Assembly: GCA_021163155.1 (NCBI GenBank)
Contig: JAGGXI010000039.1
Location: 1-28,050 of the forward strand
From: Candidatus Aerophobota bacterium
Lineage (GTDB): Bacteria; Aerophobota; Aerophobia; Aerophobales; JAGGXI01
Length of the DNA stretch: 28,050 nt
Direction: 5' to 3'
The position numbers and the translations under genes were made by a program. Position 1 is the first letter of the stretch. Each line of letters starts with the position of its first letter. The notes under the pieces were generated by a model. It had not been told where the DNA came from. It made no database searches and saw only the letters and a list, made by a program, of their open reading frames with translations. Of the stretch, positions 15,601-22,753 are shown one piece after another.

Positions 15601-16017
15601 GAACGCGCTGCTTCATCCACTAATCTCTCAGAGTTTTTTACTACAATCAGTCTTGATAAAGATACCGATTTTTATGACCCCCGTGTTGAGGGTGTTACAC
15701 TTATGACACTGCACGCATCTAAAGGGCTTGAGTGGAAGGTTGTATTTATCGTAGGCTGCGAAGAAGGACTCATTCCTTATAATGAGTGTAATAAAAAAAC
15801 CGATTTAAATGAGGAACGCCGTCTTTTATATGTTGGTATGACACGGGCAAAACAGTATCTCTTTATATCATATGCAGAATCAAGGATGATAAGAGGTAAA
15901 AAGGTAAAACGTCATCCATCATCTTTTCTTGCCGACATACCTGCGAATCTTAAGAATATCAAAGCTCCATTTTTCTTAAAAAAGGCTGACAGAATGCAAT
16001 TGGAACTTTTTAAATAA
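12658..16017 (+). CDS. EndoQ-like PHP nuclease fused to UvrD/PcrA helicase
   Basis: A 1119-residue fusion. Residues 1 to about 420 match the archaeal endonuclease Q type: a PHP domain with DFHIHSRYSR (H8, H10), GTGDFTHP (D42, H45), the segment IPAHIWTPWFSVLGSKSG and SNSDAH, plus a Cys4 zinc finger (C279, C282, C295, C298). EndoQ nicks DNA 5' to deaminated bases, AP sites and related lesions. Residues from about 465 are a superfamily 1A helicase: GPGTGKT (491-497), VDEYQD (679-684), GDPDQAIYGFRG, LTRSYRST, TLHASKGLEW and VGMTRAK (1059-1065). The fusion suggests nicking followed by strand unwinding in repair. ATG 12658 has AAAGGAG 8 bases upstream; the TTG at 12607 would add 17 residues with no family match. 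Confidence 0.92.
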   Translation: MFFVADFHIHSRYSRATSKNLCFETIYQWAKLKGVSLIGTGDFTHPAWLAEIKEKLTPDGKGLFKLKDENIPSLNIKLPSQNLSPIRFMITCEISNIYKYDGKMRKVHNLICMPDFDSASRFANRLDRIGNIRSDGRPILGLDSRDLFEILLETSENAVLIPAHIWTPWFSVLGSKSGFDSIEECYQDLFSHIFALETGLSSDPLMNWMVSKLDRYTLVSNSDAHSAPNIGREANLFNCEMSYNNIMNTLRHKVKEGFLGTLEFFPQEGKYYFDGHRKCDICLPPNESKKYNGICPKCGKPLTLGVMHRVAELANYAIGRKSPTSFPYKSVLSLDKILSEIIGTGPTSKQVQREYYRLLSLLGPELLILLEMPLDNIQKHGSGILSEAIRRIRNGKIHASPGFDGQYGTIHVFTDKERNDYSGQTTFFSLQGKEYDIPAKKEVKSSFVKESNNMKPHFKPLKEKHQHSEKLNDAQQEAVKSSFGPLLVIAGPGTGKTKTLVERIVWLITEKFVSPQAILAVTFSNRAAQEMANRIETILSRKKVQKRPEITTFHKLGLKIIIENCDQFELKKQPMVLSEEDMIHIFSHIVRQTKNSDKMLDISSLEKYVIAFIENSGEHIAEPKYIYQQIDDAIGHYAEYKRRYGFIDFIDLLVLPLSLLTNNQKLLEQYRQQWQHIFVDEYQDVNALQYRLLRLLATHGKDIFVIGDPDQAIYGFRGADVQYFTHFQDDYPDANIVKLTRSYRSTDTILKASSHMISSCALANKQKLWSDISGSPYIDINRLPTENSEAENVLKIIEKLIGGSSYFAIDTGRSGSESISDISFKDIAVLYRAHSVGDSIVKALSRSGIPIQRTTRTGILDNKEIKAALACVRFVGEPSSIFHTEDILHFGIPGLSKYSALRLIEIIRSDFSGNRNVFDWLKKSGKLSQIELQAIQSFKANIENVASVLQCNDIRKVLKYAGNAMGIEDKEFQQPHWLPLMERAASSTNLSEFFTTISLDKDTDFYDPRVEGVTLMTLHASKGLEWKVVFIVGCEEGLIPYNECNKKTDLNEERRLLYVGMTRAKQYLFISYAESRMIRGKKVKRHPSSFLADIPANLKNIKAPFFLKKADRMQLELFK

Positions 16018-16092
16018 TATTTCTACAGCAATTAGACTTATTTTTCCCTTTATTATAGCTCACTACCATGAGCATGTCTGGCCAGAATAGAG

Positions 16093-16335
16093 ATGATAAT
16101 AGTAAAATGTGCTAAATGTAAGAGGAAGATCTTTAAATATCTGAAGATTGGGAAGGGAAGATTGTGGCGTTGCTGGAAGGATCGAATAATCAAGGATTAT
16201 AGCATCCGGGATGGGAATGAAATTAAGTGCCAATGTAGTAATTTAATTGGTATTGATGAGGGGAAATGGATTAAAATGAAGCAGTACTCTTTTATATATT
16301 CAGGAGCAATAATAAAAAATAGGAGGAAAGAATGA
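16093..16335 (+). CDS. Small Cys-rich (zinc-ribbon-like) protein
   Basis: An 80-residue basic protein with five cysteines: C6 and C9 in the CAKC knuckle, C27, and C46 and C48 in CQC. This pattern could hold one zinc ion, as in small zinc-ribbon proteins such as phage Com-like translation regulators, but no family was firmly recognised. It starts at ATG with only a weak upstream ribosome site. Its stop overlaps the next gene's ATG (ATGA), so the two are probably translated together. Confidence 0.6.
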   Translation: MIIVKCAKCKRKIFKYLKIGKGRLWRCWKDRIIKDYSIRDGNEIKCQCSNLIGIDEGKWIKMKQYSFIYSGAIIKNRRKE

Positions 16336-16973
16336 AGATTACCATTATTTATGACAATACTGCTTACAGAGAAAGTCTCCAGAGTGATTGGGGATTTTCT
16401 TGTTTAGTAGAGGTAGAGAATACCCCAAGGATACTTTTTGATACCGGAGGAAATGGCAGGATACTACTCTCCAATATGGAAAAACTTAACATTAATCCTA
16501 AATCTATTAATGAGGTCTTTATTTCGCATGCTCATCTTGATCATACTGGCGGGCTTTCTGATTTCCTCCAGGTGAATCCAGAGGTTAAAGTTTATGTCCC
16601 TATCTCTTATCCTAAACCTTCAAAAGCAAAAGAAGTGATTAGCGTCAAACAGTCTCTCCAACTGCATGAAAATGTTTTCTCTACAGGTGAAATTGACCAT
16701 ATAGAACAGTCCATGGCAATTAAAATAGATAAAGGAATAGTTTTAGTTGTAGGTTGTTCACATCCAAAAATGGCACATATTCTTAAAGCAGCCTCGCAAT
16801 TTGGGAAAGTATACGGAATTGTTGGTGGTTTACATGGATTTAATGAATTTGAATTGTTTAAAGACTTAAAACTAATTTGTCCTACCCATTGCACTCAACA
16901 TAAAGCAAAGATAAGGTTTTTATACCCGGAGAAATACATTGAAGATGGAGCAGGAAGAGTAATTGAAATTTAA
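16332..16973 (+). CDS. Metallo-beta-lactamase-fold protein (COG1237-like)
   Basis: A 213-residue metal-dependent hydrolase of the metallo-beta-lactamase fold. Ligand motifs are HAHLDH (residues 66-71) in ISHAHLDHTGGL, a third histidine in VVGCSHPKM, and C-terminal GGLHGF with CPTHCTQHKAK. The DHTGG start and the CPTHCT end are typical of the group annotated as dihydropteridine ribofuranosyl-aminobenzene phosphate synthase-like (COG1237), whose bacterial substrates are mostly unknown. AGGAGGA precedes the ATG. It overlaps the upstream zinc-ribbon-like gene by four bases. Confidence 0.85.
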   Translation: MKITIIYDNTAYRESLQSDWGFSCLVEVENTPRILFDTGGNGRILLSNMEKLNINPKSINEVFISHAHLDHTGGLSDFLQVNPEVKVYVPISYPKPSKAKEVISVKQSLQLHENVFSTGEIDHIEQSMAIKIDKGIVLVVGCSHPKMAHILKAASQFGKVYGIVGGLHGFNEFELFKDLKLICPTHCTQHKAKIRFLYPEKYIEDGAGRVIEI

Positions 16974-16987
16974 TTAGGAATTAGAAA

Positions 16988-17278
16988 TTGAAATGTGAAA
17001 TAATATTAGATAGAAAATTTAAAGAGGAATATTGGAAGAGAAGAAAAGAGGTTCAAATGACCTTGATTAAATGGGGCATTAAAAGAGGATTGGCTAAAAA
17101 TATTAATCATAAACACTCAATCGGTGTATTAGAGAAAATTATTAAGGCAACTAAAAAAAGACATCCCAAAAATCCAGCTAAATATTTCCTAAATGGACTT
17201 AATTATTCAAGGATAAAACATGGAAGACCATTCTTATCATTTATTAATACAAATATTACGGATTGCAAGATATTCTAA
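16988..17278 (+). CDS. Hypothetical protein, 96 residues
   Basis: A basic, mostly helical protein with no recognised family. The segment IIKATKKRHPKNPAKYFLNGL is faintly like the helical tail of some replication or DNA-binding proteins, too weak for a call. It starts with TTG at 16988 after AGGA, 14 bases downstream of the previous gene, so it may be the third gene of that operon. Its stop codon touches a MITE end (17277-17312), so its C-terminus may have been cut or replaced when the element inserted. Confidence 0.5.
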   Translation: MKCEIILDRKFKEEYWKRRKEVQMTLIKWGIKRGLAKNINHKHSIGVLEKIIKATKKRHPKNPAKYFLNGLNYSRIKHGRPFLSFINTNITDCKIF

Positions 17279-17312
17279 AAATCTAATAAGATGAGTTTCC
17301 TGCAAAAGTTGG
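17277..17312 (-). mobile_element. Solo MITE end, inverted copy
   Basis: These 36 bases are the exact reverse complement of 25330-25365, which is the left end of the element at 25324-25584 (AAGTTGG at the outer side). No other part of the element is present. The scar lies just upstream of the fba ribosome site and touches the stop codon of the preceding ORF. Confidence 0.8.
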
Positions 17313-17351
17313 CTTACTTACAAAGAATTCTAATAATAAGGAGGTAATTTT

Positions 17352-18404
17352 ATGATAAACAAAATAGTTGAAATTTTAGGAAAAGATGCTCAATACTTAT
17401 TGGAGCATAGGTGTGACACAATTTTAAAAGATAATCTTCATCTTCCAGGACCTGATTTTATAGACAGGATAATTAGTATATCAGATAGAGGGAGTGCTGT
17501 TTTGAGAAATTTACAAACAGTTTTTAATCATGGAAGATTATCAGGCACAGGGTATCTTTCGATACTTCCGGTTGATCAAGGCATAGAACATTCAGCAGGG
17601 GCTTCTTTTGCACCTAATCCTATCTATTTTGACCCTGAAAACATAGTAAAGCTTGCCATTGAAGGAGGATGTAATGCTGTTACCTCAACTTTAGGAGTAT
17701 TAGGGACTGTTTCAAGAAAATATGCTCATAGGATTCCATTTATCACAAAGATTAATCACAATGAACTTCTAAGCTATCCAAACTCTTATGACCAAAGACT
17801 TTTTGCTTCGGTCCAGCAGGCATTTAACATGGGTGCAGTGGGAGTTGGTGCAACTGTCTATTTTGGTTCACAGGAATCCCGCAGACAAATAGAAGAAATA
17901 TCGCGGGCTTTTGAGCAAGCACATAAACTTGGTATGTTTACGGTTCTTTGGTGCTATTTAAGGAATGCGGCTTTCAAGAAAGATGGTACTGATTATCACA
18001 CATCGGCGGATTTAACCGGGCAGGCTAACCATTTAGGAGTTACTATAGAGGCAGACATTGTTAAACAAAAACAACCAACAAATAATGGAGGATACACTGC
18101 ACTTAAATTTGGAAAAACTCATCATCTTGTGTATGAAAAGTTAACATCAGAACATCCTATAGATTTAACAAGATATCAAGTAGCAAACTGTTATATGGGA
18201 AGAGTTGGTTTAATCAATTCAGGCGGATCATCAGGTAAAAACGATTTACAGCAAGTAGTGAGAACAGCTGTAATAAACAAAAGAGCAGGAGGAATGGGAA
18301 TTATATCGGGGAGAAAAACATTCCAAAAGCCAATGAAGGAAGGAATCATAATATTCAATGCAATACAGGATGTTTATCTTACTAATGAAATAACTGTAGC
18401 TTAG
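17352..18404 (+). CDS. fbaB: Class I fructose-bisphosphate aldolase (FbaB/DhnA type)
   Basis: The 350-residue enzyme splits or makes fructose 1,6-bisphosphate in glycolysis and gluconeogenesis through a Schiff-base lysine. It is the same length as the remembered E. coli FbaB and shares its landmarks: [97 protein letters not shown] and the end GRKTFQKPM...[15 protein letters not shown] precedes the ATG. The stop overlaps the convergent acyltransferase stop by four bases. A second, slightly diverged copy of its 3' end lies at 25647-25760. Confidence 0.95.
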   Translation: MINKIVEILGKDAQYLLEHRCDTILKDNLHLPGPDFIDRIISISDRGSAVLRNLQTVFNHGRLSGTGYLSILPVDQGIEHSAGASFAPNPIYFDPENIVKLAIEGGCNAVTSTLGVLGTVSRKYAHRIPFITKINHNELLSYPNSYDQRLFASVQQAFNMGAVGVGATVYFGSQESRRQIEEISRAFEQAHKLGMFTVLWCYLRNAAFKKDGTDYHTSADLTGQANHLGVTIEADIVKQKQPTNNGGYTALKFGKTHHLVYEKLTSEHPIDLTRYQVANCYMGRVGLINSGGSSGKNDLQQVVRTAVINKRAGGMGIISGRKTFQKPMKEGIIIFNAIQDVYLTNEITVA

Positions 18405-19186
18405 AGGAGAGGGCCGGTAGAAGGGAGGGATGATAATTTCATTAAAGATTTCCTTACTTCCTCGGTTTTTAATTTTACAGAATCATTAACTTTAACTTCT
18501 ATAGGCTTACCTACAAAAATAACAACTCGGTTGAAAGGGAGAGGGAAAAAGTGATTATCCCATCTTTTAAGGAATATTCCCCTTTTGGCAACAATAGATA
18601 AGGGAATAATTTTAGCTTTACTCTTTTTAGCAAGATAGATTGCTCCTGGTTTAACTTCACAAACCGGACCCTTGGGGCCATCTACGGTAATAAAGATTTT
18701 ATAACCATTCTTAATTATCTTTAACATTTCTCGAATTGTTTGATATGAGCTATTTGCTTGGACAACCTGAAAACCAAACCTTTTAACCAATTCAGAAATA
18801 CAATTTCCTCTTAAGGAAGCCTCAACTAAAAATATTGCCTTAGGGATATGGAAATAAGTAAGAACCAGGGTGTAATTTCCGTGCCAGAGGACGAAAATAA
18901 TCTTTTTGTCTGTTATTCTCTTTAAATTTTCTTCGCTCACAATCTTTACTCTACTTGTCCAGGCAATAATAAACATAACCAATCGTAAAAATAAAGTAGA
19001 GCTTTTTATCATTCCTATATGCCAGATAATCTCTTGAGAGAATAATCCCCAGATTATCTTTTGGATTATCAACTCTATGATTATTTCTCTACCTATGAGC
19101 TGATAAATAGTTCTTTTAATGGTAATATCTAAGGCAATTCTAATTACTATAATTTGTGTAAAAAAACTCCATCCTCTCCTTATCAT
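18401..19186 (-). CDS. DUF374 / LPLAT-like acyltransferase
   Basis: The 261-residue frame carries a lysophospholipid-acyltransferase-like domain of the DUF374 type: the catalytic-like [14 protein letters not shown] (where the usual HX4D is seen in variant form), [48 protein letters not shown], and a closing VGKPIEV. It probably acylates a lipid or lipid A-like precursor at the inner membrane. The first 58 residues are unusual for the family and rich in Ile; the ATG at 19012 ([11 protein letters not shown]) would give a 203-residue protein that matches the family better, although its ribosome site is poor. It is convergent with fbaB. Confidence 0.75.
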   Translation of the reverse strand: MIRRGWSFFTQIIVIRIALDITIKRTIYQLIGREIIIELIIQKIIWGLFSQEIIWHIGMIKSSTLFLRLVMFIIAWTSRVKIVSEENLKRITDKKIIFVLWHGNYTLVLTYFHIPKAIFLVEASLRGNCISELVKRFGFQVVQANSSYQTIREMLKIIKNGYKIFITVDGPKGPVCEVKPGAIYLAKKSKAKIIPLSIVAKRGIFLKRWDNHFFPLPFNRVVIFVGKPIEVKVNDSVKLKTEEVRKSLMKLSSLPSTGPLL

Positions 19187-19219
19187 ATTTTTCTCATTTC
19201 TCTTAATTTTGACCCAGAT

Positions 19220-19414
19220 TTAGCAATCTCCAAAGAGTGAGGTGAGGTTGTCCTGATGTTGATATGCTATTATCGTCTCATATAGAGTATCTTTAAGCAT
19301 TCCTCTGCACTCTTCCAAAGTTCTTCCTCCTGTTATTACTTCTGGCCACTCTACTAATTGTCCCATATAATCAGAGCTTATTTTTGTATATTTAGCAGTA
19401 TAGCTGTTTAACAT
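19220..19414 (-). CDS. HicB-family antitoxin-like protein (orphan)
   Basis: A 64-residue protein of the short HicB type: an N-terminal beta strand YTAKYTKISSDYMGQLVEWP, then GRTLEECRGMLKDTLYETI. HicB proteins neutralise the HicA RNase, and longer ones repress the operon. Here no hicA is seen on either side, so it may be an orphan antitoxin or have another partner. AAAGGAGGAGG lies 6 bases before ATG 19414. Its start overlaps the stop of a 50-codon ORF upstream. Confidence 0.75.
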   Translation of the reverse strand: MLNSYTAKYTKISSDYMGQLVEWPEVITGGRTLEECRGMLKDTLYETIIAYQHQDNLTSLFGDC

Positions 19415-19560
19415 AATACGCCTCCTCCTTTAATTATACTTAGATAAAGAGAGTTGTCAAAGCCGATCTTCCATGATGGATTGGTATTGATTATTTGCCG
19501 AATCAGTTCTATATCTTTATAGGTTATCTTTCCCCTCTGAATAACTATTGTTTTTCTCAT
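19408..19560 (-). CDS. 50-residue ORF ahead of hicB, DUF4338-start-like relic
   Basis: The ORF begins MRKTIVIQRGKITYKDIELI and ends GGGVLC, overlapping the hicB start by seven bases. The part ITYKDIELIRQIINTNPSW is faintly like the N-terminus of DUF4338 proteins, where the motif continues into an Arg-Leu-Ser region; here it breaks off after NPSW. The rest may be a random run-out ending inside the hicB ribosome site. It could be a 5' relic of a lost gene, or a leader ORF coupled to hicB. It is not a recognisable HicA. Confidence 0.4.
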   Translation of the reverse strand: MRKTIVIQRGKITYKDIELIRQIINTNPSWKIGFDNSLYLSIIKGGGVLC

Positions 19561-19916
19561 ACTTTTATTATATCATAAAACAAAAAAGAGTTCATAGGGA
19601 AATTTAAAAATTAGACAACTTTTCAGTATCAAGTTAGTCTGTTCTTAAATTAATACAAGGTGCCTGAATAGTAACAATATTTTTTGCTTATAAAAAATTT
19701 GGTTTTCATGAACATTAGGCTCAGAGTAATATTCCAGAATAAACTTAATAATCATTATTCAAATTGCCAAATTTGGGTTTAATCTTTTTTGAGTTTGAGG
19801 CTGAAAGAATTCAGAATATCTATTTCTTAACTTTAGATATGCATAAGGTTTGGATGCTTTTGATAAATCACCAATCATTGACATTAAAAGGAGTAATTTA
19901 CAGGAGGCAGGTTACT
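19561..19916. other. Intergenic region without a recognised gene
   Basis: A/T-rich sequence between divergent genes. An open frame extends upstream of the methyltransferase start from 19764, but without family similarity or a ribosome site, so it is treated as non-coding. No repeat or clear promoter was recognised. Confidence 0.5.
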
Positions 19917-20447
19917 ATGAATACCGAAAGAATACATAAAGAGATAGCAAAAAGACTTGGAAAAGTTGAATCTGTCCTGGATATAGGTTGCGGCAACGGT
20001 GCGACTATCAGGTTTTTAGCAGAATATGTAGCCCACGAGGCTATAGGAATCGACATAGCAGGAGCCAGTTTTTCTGAGGAATGGGTTTCGCAAGATGGGA
20101 ACTTTCGTCGAGCTGAATGCATAAGAGAGGATGCATATTCCATAAAATCTTTCTCCCATAACCGGTTTGACGCTGTGGTGACTGTTCATGCTTTTCATGA
20201 ATTATCTCATCCTATAAGCGCTCTTCATGAAGTAAAAAGGGTCTTAAAGCCGAGTGGGAAGATATTGATAGCCGATTTTGCCAAAGGCCATGAAGGTGAA
20301 AAGATATGGGGCGAAACCTATTACAGTCCAAAGCAGGTAGAAGCCATGTTGAAAAAGTGTGACTTTACGCAAATAGATGTAAAAAGAGTCTCTGGCGAAA
20401 ATTTTTTGTTTGCTTTGGCAAAAAAGGAGAAGGAGAAAAATGAGTGA
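19917..20447 (+). CDS. Class I SAM-dependent methyltransferase
   Basis: A 176-residue methyltransferase with a Rossmann SAM-binding fold: motif I VLDIGCGNGATIRFLA (about 20-35), the acidic end of strand 2 in AIGIDIAG, a motif-IV-like AVVTVHAFHELSHP, and EVKRVLKPSGKILIADFAKG typical of the UbiE/ArsM-like branch. The substrate is unknown. ATG 19917 has CAGGAGG 7 bases upstream; an upstream TTG at 19764 would add 51 residues with no family match. The 3' end overlaps a short ORF that starts at 20440. Confidence 0.85.
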   Translation: MNTERIHKEIAKRLGKVESVLDIGCGNGATIRFLAEYVAHEAIGIDIAGASFSEEWVSQDGNFRRAECIREDAYSIKSFSHNRFDAVVTVHAFHELSHPISALHEVKRVLKPSGKILIADFAKGHEGEKIWGETYYSPKQVEAMLKKCDFTQIDVKRVSGENFLFALAKKEKEKNE

Positions 20448-20505
20448 AACAGGGATAAAAAGCAAAGAGTTCATTTATCGAAACAAGGTGGTTTGGAAAA
20501 GATAG
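20440..20505 (+). pseudogene. Possible 5' relic of an OsmC-type gene
   Basis: Twenty-one codons beginning MSETGIKSKEFIYRNKVVWK, then a stop. A very strong ribosome site (AAGGAGAAGGAG) precedes the ATG, which overlaps the methyltransferase stop. The KSKEFIYR-plus-VVWK pattern resembles the first strand of OsmC-family proteins (start of the peroxiredoxin-like fold), but the rest is missing. This is a weak match over a short stretch. Confidence 0.35.
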
Positions 20506-20621
20506 AGGAAATTAAAGAAGCTCTAAGGAAGGAAAATTTTGTATTGTATATAGGATTTGAATTTGACAGAGATTATTCCCGTGATAGAATTGATAAATTT
20601 GTGGAAGGAGGCAATATCTAA
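20493..20621 (+). CDS. Small ORF of 42 residues, unknown
   Basis: The ORF starts with TTG after AAGGTGG and reads EKIEEIKEALRKENFVLYIG near its N-terminus and ends FVEGGNI. It is charged and probably helical. It ends one base before the cooT relic. No family was recognised; it may be a fragment of a larger lost gene or a genuine small protein. Confidence 0.3.
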   Translation: MEKIEEIKEALRKENFVLYIGFEFDRDYSRDRIDKFVEGGNI

Positions 20622-20622
20622 A

Positions 20623-20804
20623 ATGTGTATGGCAAGTGTTTGGATGAAGAAAGGTACTGAGGAAAAAACTTATTGGAAGAGGTAGCATTTATAAGGTTTA
20701 AAGAGGGGGACCTTATTTTATCAACTTTATTTGGAGAAGAAAAATCTGTAAAGGCTAAAATTAAAGAGATTGATTTTATGAATTCTAAAGTCTTACTCAA
20801 ATAA
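20623..20804 (+). pseudogene. cooT: CooT-like nickel-binding protein gene, frameshifted
   Basis: The first frame reads MCMASVWMKKGTEE and then stops after TYWKR. The -1 frame continues as NLLEEVAFIR, then DLILSTLFGEEKSVKAKIKE, and ends DFMNSKVLLK. Together they make a complete CooT-type protein of about 60 residues; CooT is a small nickel-binding accessory of CO dehydrogenase with an invariant Cys after Met1. The switch lies at a run of six A (20663-20668). It could be a real one-base loss, a sequencing indel, or slippage. The next fragment is cooC, which supports a former CO-dehydrogenase maturation cluster. Confidence 0.75.
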
Positions 20805-20823
20805 AATAGAAAAATTTAAAGGG

Positions 20824-20882
20824 ATGAAAAGATAAAAATCTTGGTGTGTGGTAAAGGGGGATGTGGGAAAAGCACAATTTGA
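20824..20882 (+). pseudogene. cooC: 5' fragment of a CooC-like ATPase gene
   Basis: After a possible ATG (20824, one base out of frame) the codons from 20832 read IKILVCGKGGCGKSTI and then TGA. This is the deviant Walker A N-terminus of CooC, the MinD-like ATPase that loads nickel into CO dehydrogenase. Nothing else of cooC remains: the sequence passes directly into the middle of a DUF1684 gene near 20878, which marks a deletion or recombination junction. Confidence 0.7.
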
Positions 20883-21348
20883 AGAGCGTAAGAGATTTAA
20901 AGAACTTGACTATTATTCTCCCAATCCGAATTACCACTTCGAGCTTGAAATTCATGAACATGAGGGAAAAAAGATGGTAAAGATGGCTTATACGAAGGGC
21001 AATGAACACGACTTTCTTCGGTGGGGAGAATTCCAATTCAGGGTCAGCGGCCAAAAACAATTTCTTCAAGCGTATAAAAGTAATCCTATTGAGGATAAGC
21101 TGTTTATACCTTCTAAAGATGGGACCTCTGGTAAAGAAACATATGGTGCGGGGCGGTATATTGACCTTGAGTCCGAAAGAGACCGTACTCCTGAGGGAAA
21201 ATGGATTCTTGATTTTAACAAGGCATATAATCCCTGGTGTGCTTATAGTGAGACATATACATGTCCTTTCGTACCTCCAGAAAATTGGCTTAAAATACCT
21301 ATCTATGCAGGGGAGAAAAATTATCCGTTAAAAAGCAAAGGAAAGTAA
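20848..21348 (+). CDS. DUF1684 family protein, 5' truncated
   Basis: From about residue 11 (FEERKRFKELDYYSPNP) the frame is a good DUF1684 protein: LRWGEFQF, LQAYKS, SGKETYGAGRYIDLE, DFNKAYNPWCAYSETYTCP and PPENWLKIPI. DUF1684 proteins are of unknown function. The first 10 codons (GTG 20848 onward) are out-of-frame cooC sequence. The usual N-terminal helical part of the domain is therefore missing, so the product is probably damaged although the rest is open. DUF59 follows after a 3-base gap. Confidence 0.7.
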   Translation: MVKGDVGKAQFEERKRFKELDYYSPNPNYHFELEIHEHEGKKMVKMAYTKGNEHDFLRWGEFQFRVSGQKQFLQAYKSNPIEDKLFIPSKDGTSGKETYGAGRYIDLESERDRTPEGKWILDFNKAYNPWCAYSETYTCPFVPPENWLKIPIYAGEKNYPLKSKGK

Positions 21349-21351
21349 ACA

Positions 21352-21657
21352 ATGGTTAAAAATATTTCAGAAGAAGAAATTCGCAAAGCAATGGCACAGG
21401 TAAAGCATCCAGCCATTAATCGCACTCTAATTGATTTAGGGATAATAAAAGATGAGACAATCAAAGGCAGCAAGGTTACAATTACTATAGCACTTCCCTC
21501 CCTTGATATTCCTATCAAAGATTATCTTATAAGGAGTGTGAGAGAGCCTATAGAGAAATTGAATGCAAGAGTTGAAGTAAAATTAATAGCAATGAATCAA
21601 GAAGAACTTCGGAAGTTTTTAATTATGGAGCAGGAAAGCTGGAAAGGTAATATGTAA
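21352..21657 (+). CDS. DUF59 (MIP18-type) protein
   Basis: A 101-residue protein resembling the N-terminal DUF59 domain of Mrp/ApbC and the SufT group: EEIRKAMAQVKHPAINRTLIDLGIIKD, then KVTITIALPSLDIPIKDYLIRSV and a third strand with VEVKLIA. These proteins assist Fe-S cluster assembly. The usual Cys of some DUF59 proteins is absent. The gene sits directly upstream of a methyltransferase-NifX fusion and an Fe-S protein. It starts at ATG 21352. Confidence 0.8.
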   Translation: MVKNISEEEIRKAMAQVKHPAINRTLIDLGIIKDETIKGSKVTITIALPSLDIPIKDYLIRSVREPIEKLNARVEVKLIAMNQEELRKFLIMEQESWKGNM

Positions 21658-21662
21658 ATTTT

Positions 21663-22667
21663 ATGAACAATTATTATCCTAAATCAAAAGTTGAAATTAA
21701 AGGATTTACTGCAAGATATTATGATGTATTGATGGATATTATAACTTTTGGAGAATATTCTTCGTTCATAGAAAAGGTTATTGAGTTAATGAGAATTAGC
21801 CCTCTTGATAGAATACTTGATTTAGGAGCGGGCACTGGTAGAAATACCTGTTTAATGATGAAGCATCTTTCAAAGGAAGGAAAATTAATTGGAATTGACA
21901 TTTCTCAGCAGATGATTTCCCAGTTTAGGAAAAAGTGCACTAATTTTCCTAATGCTAAAATTATCCATGCAAGGATTGACCAATCTTTGCCTTTTACAGA
22001 AGAGTTTGATAAGGTTTTTATTTCTTTTGTGCTCCATGGATTTCCCCAGGATGTTAGAAAAGTGATTATAAAGAATGTCTTTAAAGCGTTAAAGGCGAAT
22101 GGGAGTTTTTTTATTTTAGATTATAATGAATTTTCTTATAAGGAGACACCTTTTTACTTGAAGGTTCCTTTAAAACTTATAGAATGTCCCTATGCTTTTG
22201 ATTTTATCGGGCGAGATTGGAAGCAGATATTAGCAAATCATAATTTCGGTGGCTTTGAAGAGTTCCTTTTCTTCAAGGATTATGTAAGATTATTGGAAGC
22301 TAAAAAAATGGACGATGACAAAGAAAACCGCATAAGAATTGCCATTCCAACCAATGATGGAATAAATATTTTCCAGGGGATGTTAGGCAGAGCAAAAGAA
22401 ATGTTTATCTATGAAATTAAAAGAGGAATGCAATGTAGGCTAATTGAAAAGAGAAATAACCAGTTTGCCAACACTATGCAACATTTAAAGACCTTAGATG
22501 TATATGAGTTGCTTCATGATTGTGCGATAATTATATCTTCCAGTATCGGTAAAAAGGGAATAAAAAGGCTACAAGAAAGAGGAATGAAACTCTTTTTTAA
22601 AAAGGGAAATATGCAAGAGGCGTTATCCGATGCGATTAAAGAAGAAAAATTGCAGAAAAATAAATAA
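21663..22667 (+). CDS. SAM methyltransferase fused to NifX/NifB-like cofactor-binding domain
   Basis: A 334-residue two-domain protein. The N-terminal part (to about 210) is a class I methyltransferase with ILDLGAGTGRNTCL (51-64), IGIDISQQMISQF and a FILDYNEF segment, as in the UbiE branch. The C-terminal part from about 219 resembles the dinitrogenase iron-molybdenum cofactor-binding (NifX/NafY/MTH1175-like) domain: RIAIPTNDGINIFQGMLGRA, FIYEI, then CAIIISSSIGKKGIKRLQERG and GMKLFFKKG. The order is unusual to my knowledge. It starts 5 bases after the DUF59 gene, so the two likely form an operon with the Fe-S protein at 22754. The methyl acceptor is unknown. Confidence 0.82.
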   Translation: MNNYYPKSKVEIKGFTARYYDVLMDIITFGEYSSFIEKVIELMRISPLDRILDLGAGTGRNTCLMMKHLSKEGKLIGIDISQQMISQFRKKCTNFPNAKIIHARIDQSLPFTEEFDKVFISFVLHGFPQDVRKVIIKNVFKALKANGSFFILDYNEFSYKETPFYLKVPLKLIECPYAFDFIGRDWKQILANHNFGGFEEFLFFKDYVRLLEAKKMDDDKENRIRIAIPTNDGINIFQGMLGRAKEMFIYEIKRGMQCRLIEKRNNQFANTMQHLKTLDVYELLHDCAIIISSSIGKKGIKRLQERGMKLFFKKGNMQEALSDAIKEEKLQKNK

Positions 22668-22753
22668 GGATGGGCCATAAATTATTAAATTGGTTGTGAG
22701 AACTATAAAAGGAATTTTGAGATGATCGAAGTCAAAAGGAAAAGGTGTAAATA

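Noticed and set aside
19408-19560. hicA toxin gene upstream of hicB
   Set aside because: The 50-codon ORF lacks the HicA dsRBD-like pattern and the active histidine motif.
19764-19916. N-terminal 51-residue extension of the methyltransferase
   Set aside because: There is no ribosome site and no similarity; CAGGAGG directs initiation at 19917.
20663-20668. Programmed -1 frameshift in cooT
   Set aside because: The run of A is not in the classic two-tRNA slippery phase, no downstream stimulator was recognised, and neighbouring genes are plainly decayed. It is kept only as an alternative.
20848-20880. GTG 20848 as a genuine start of the DUF1684 protein
   Set aside because: These codons are the cooC P-loop read in another frame, so the start is a by-product of the junction.
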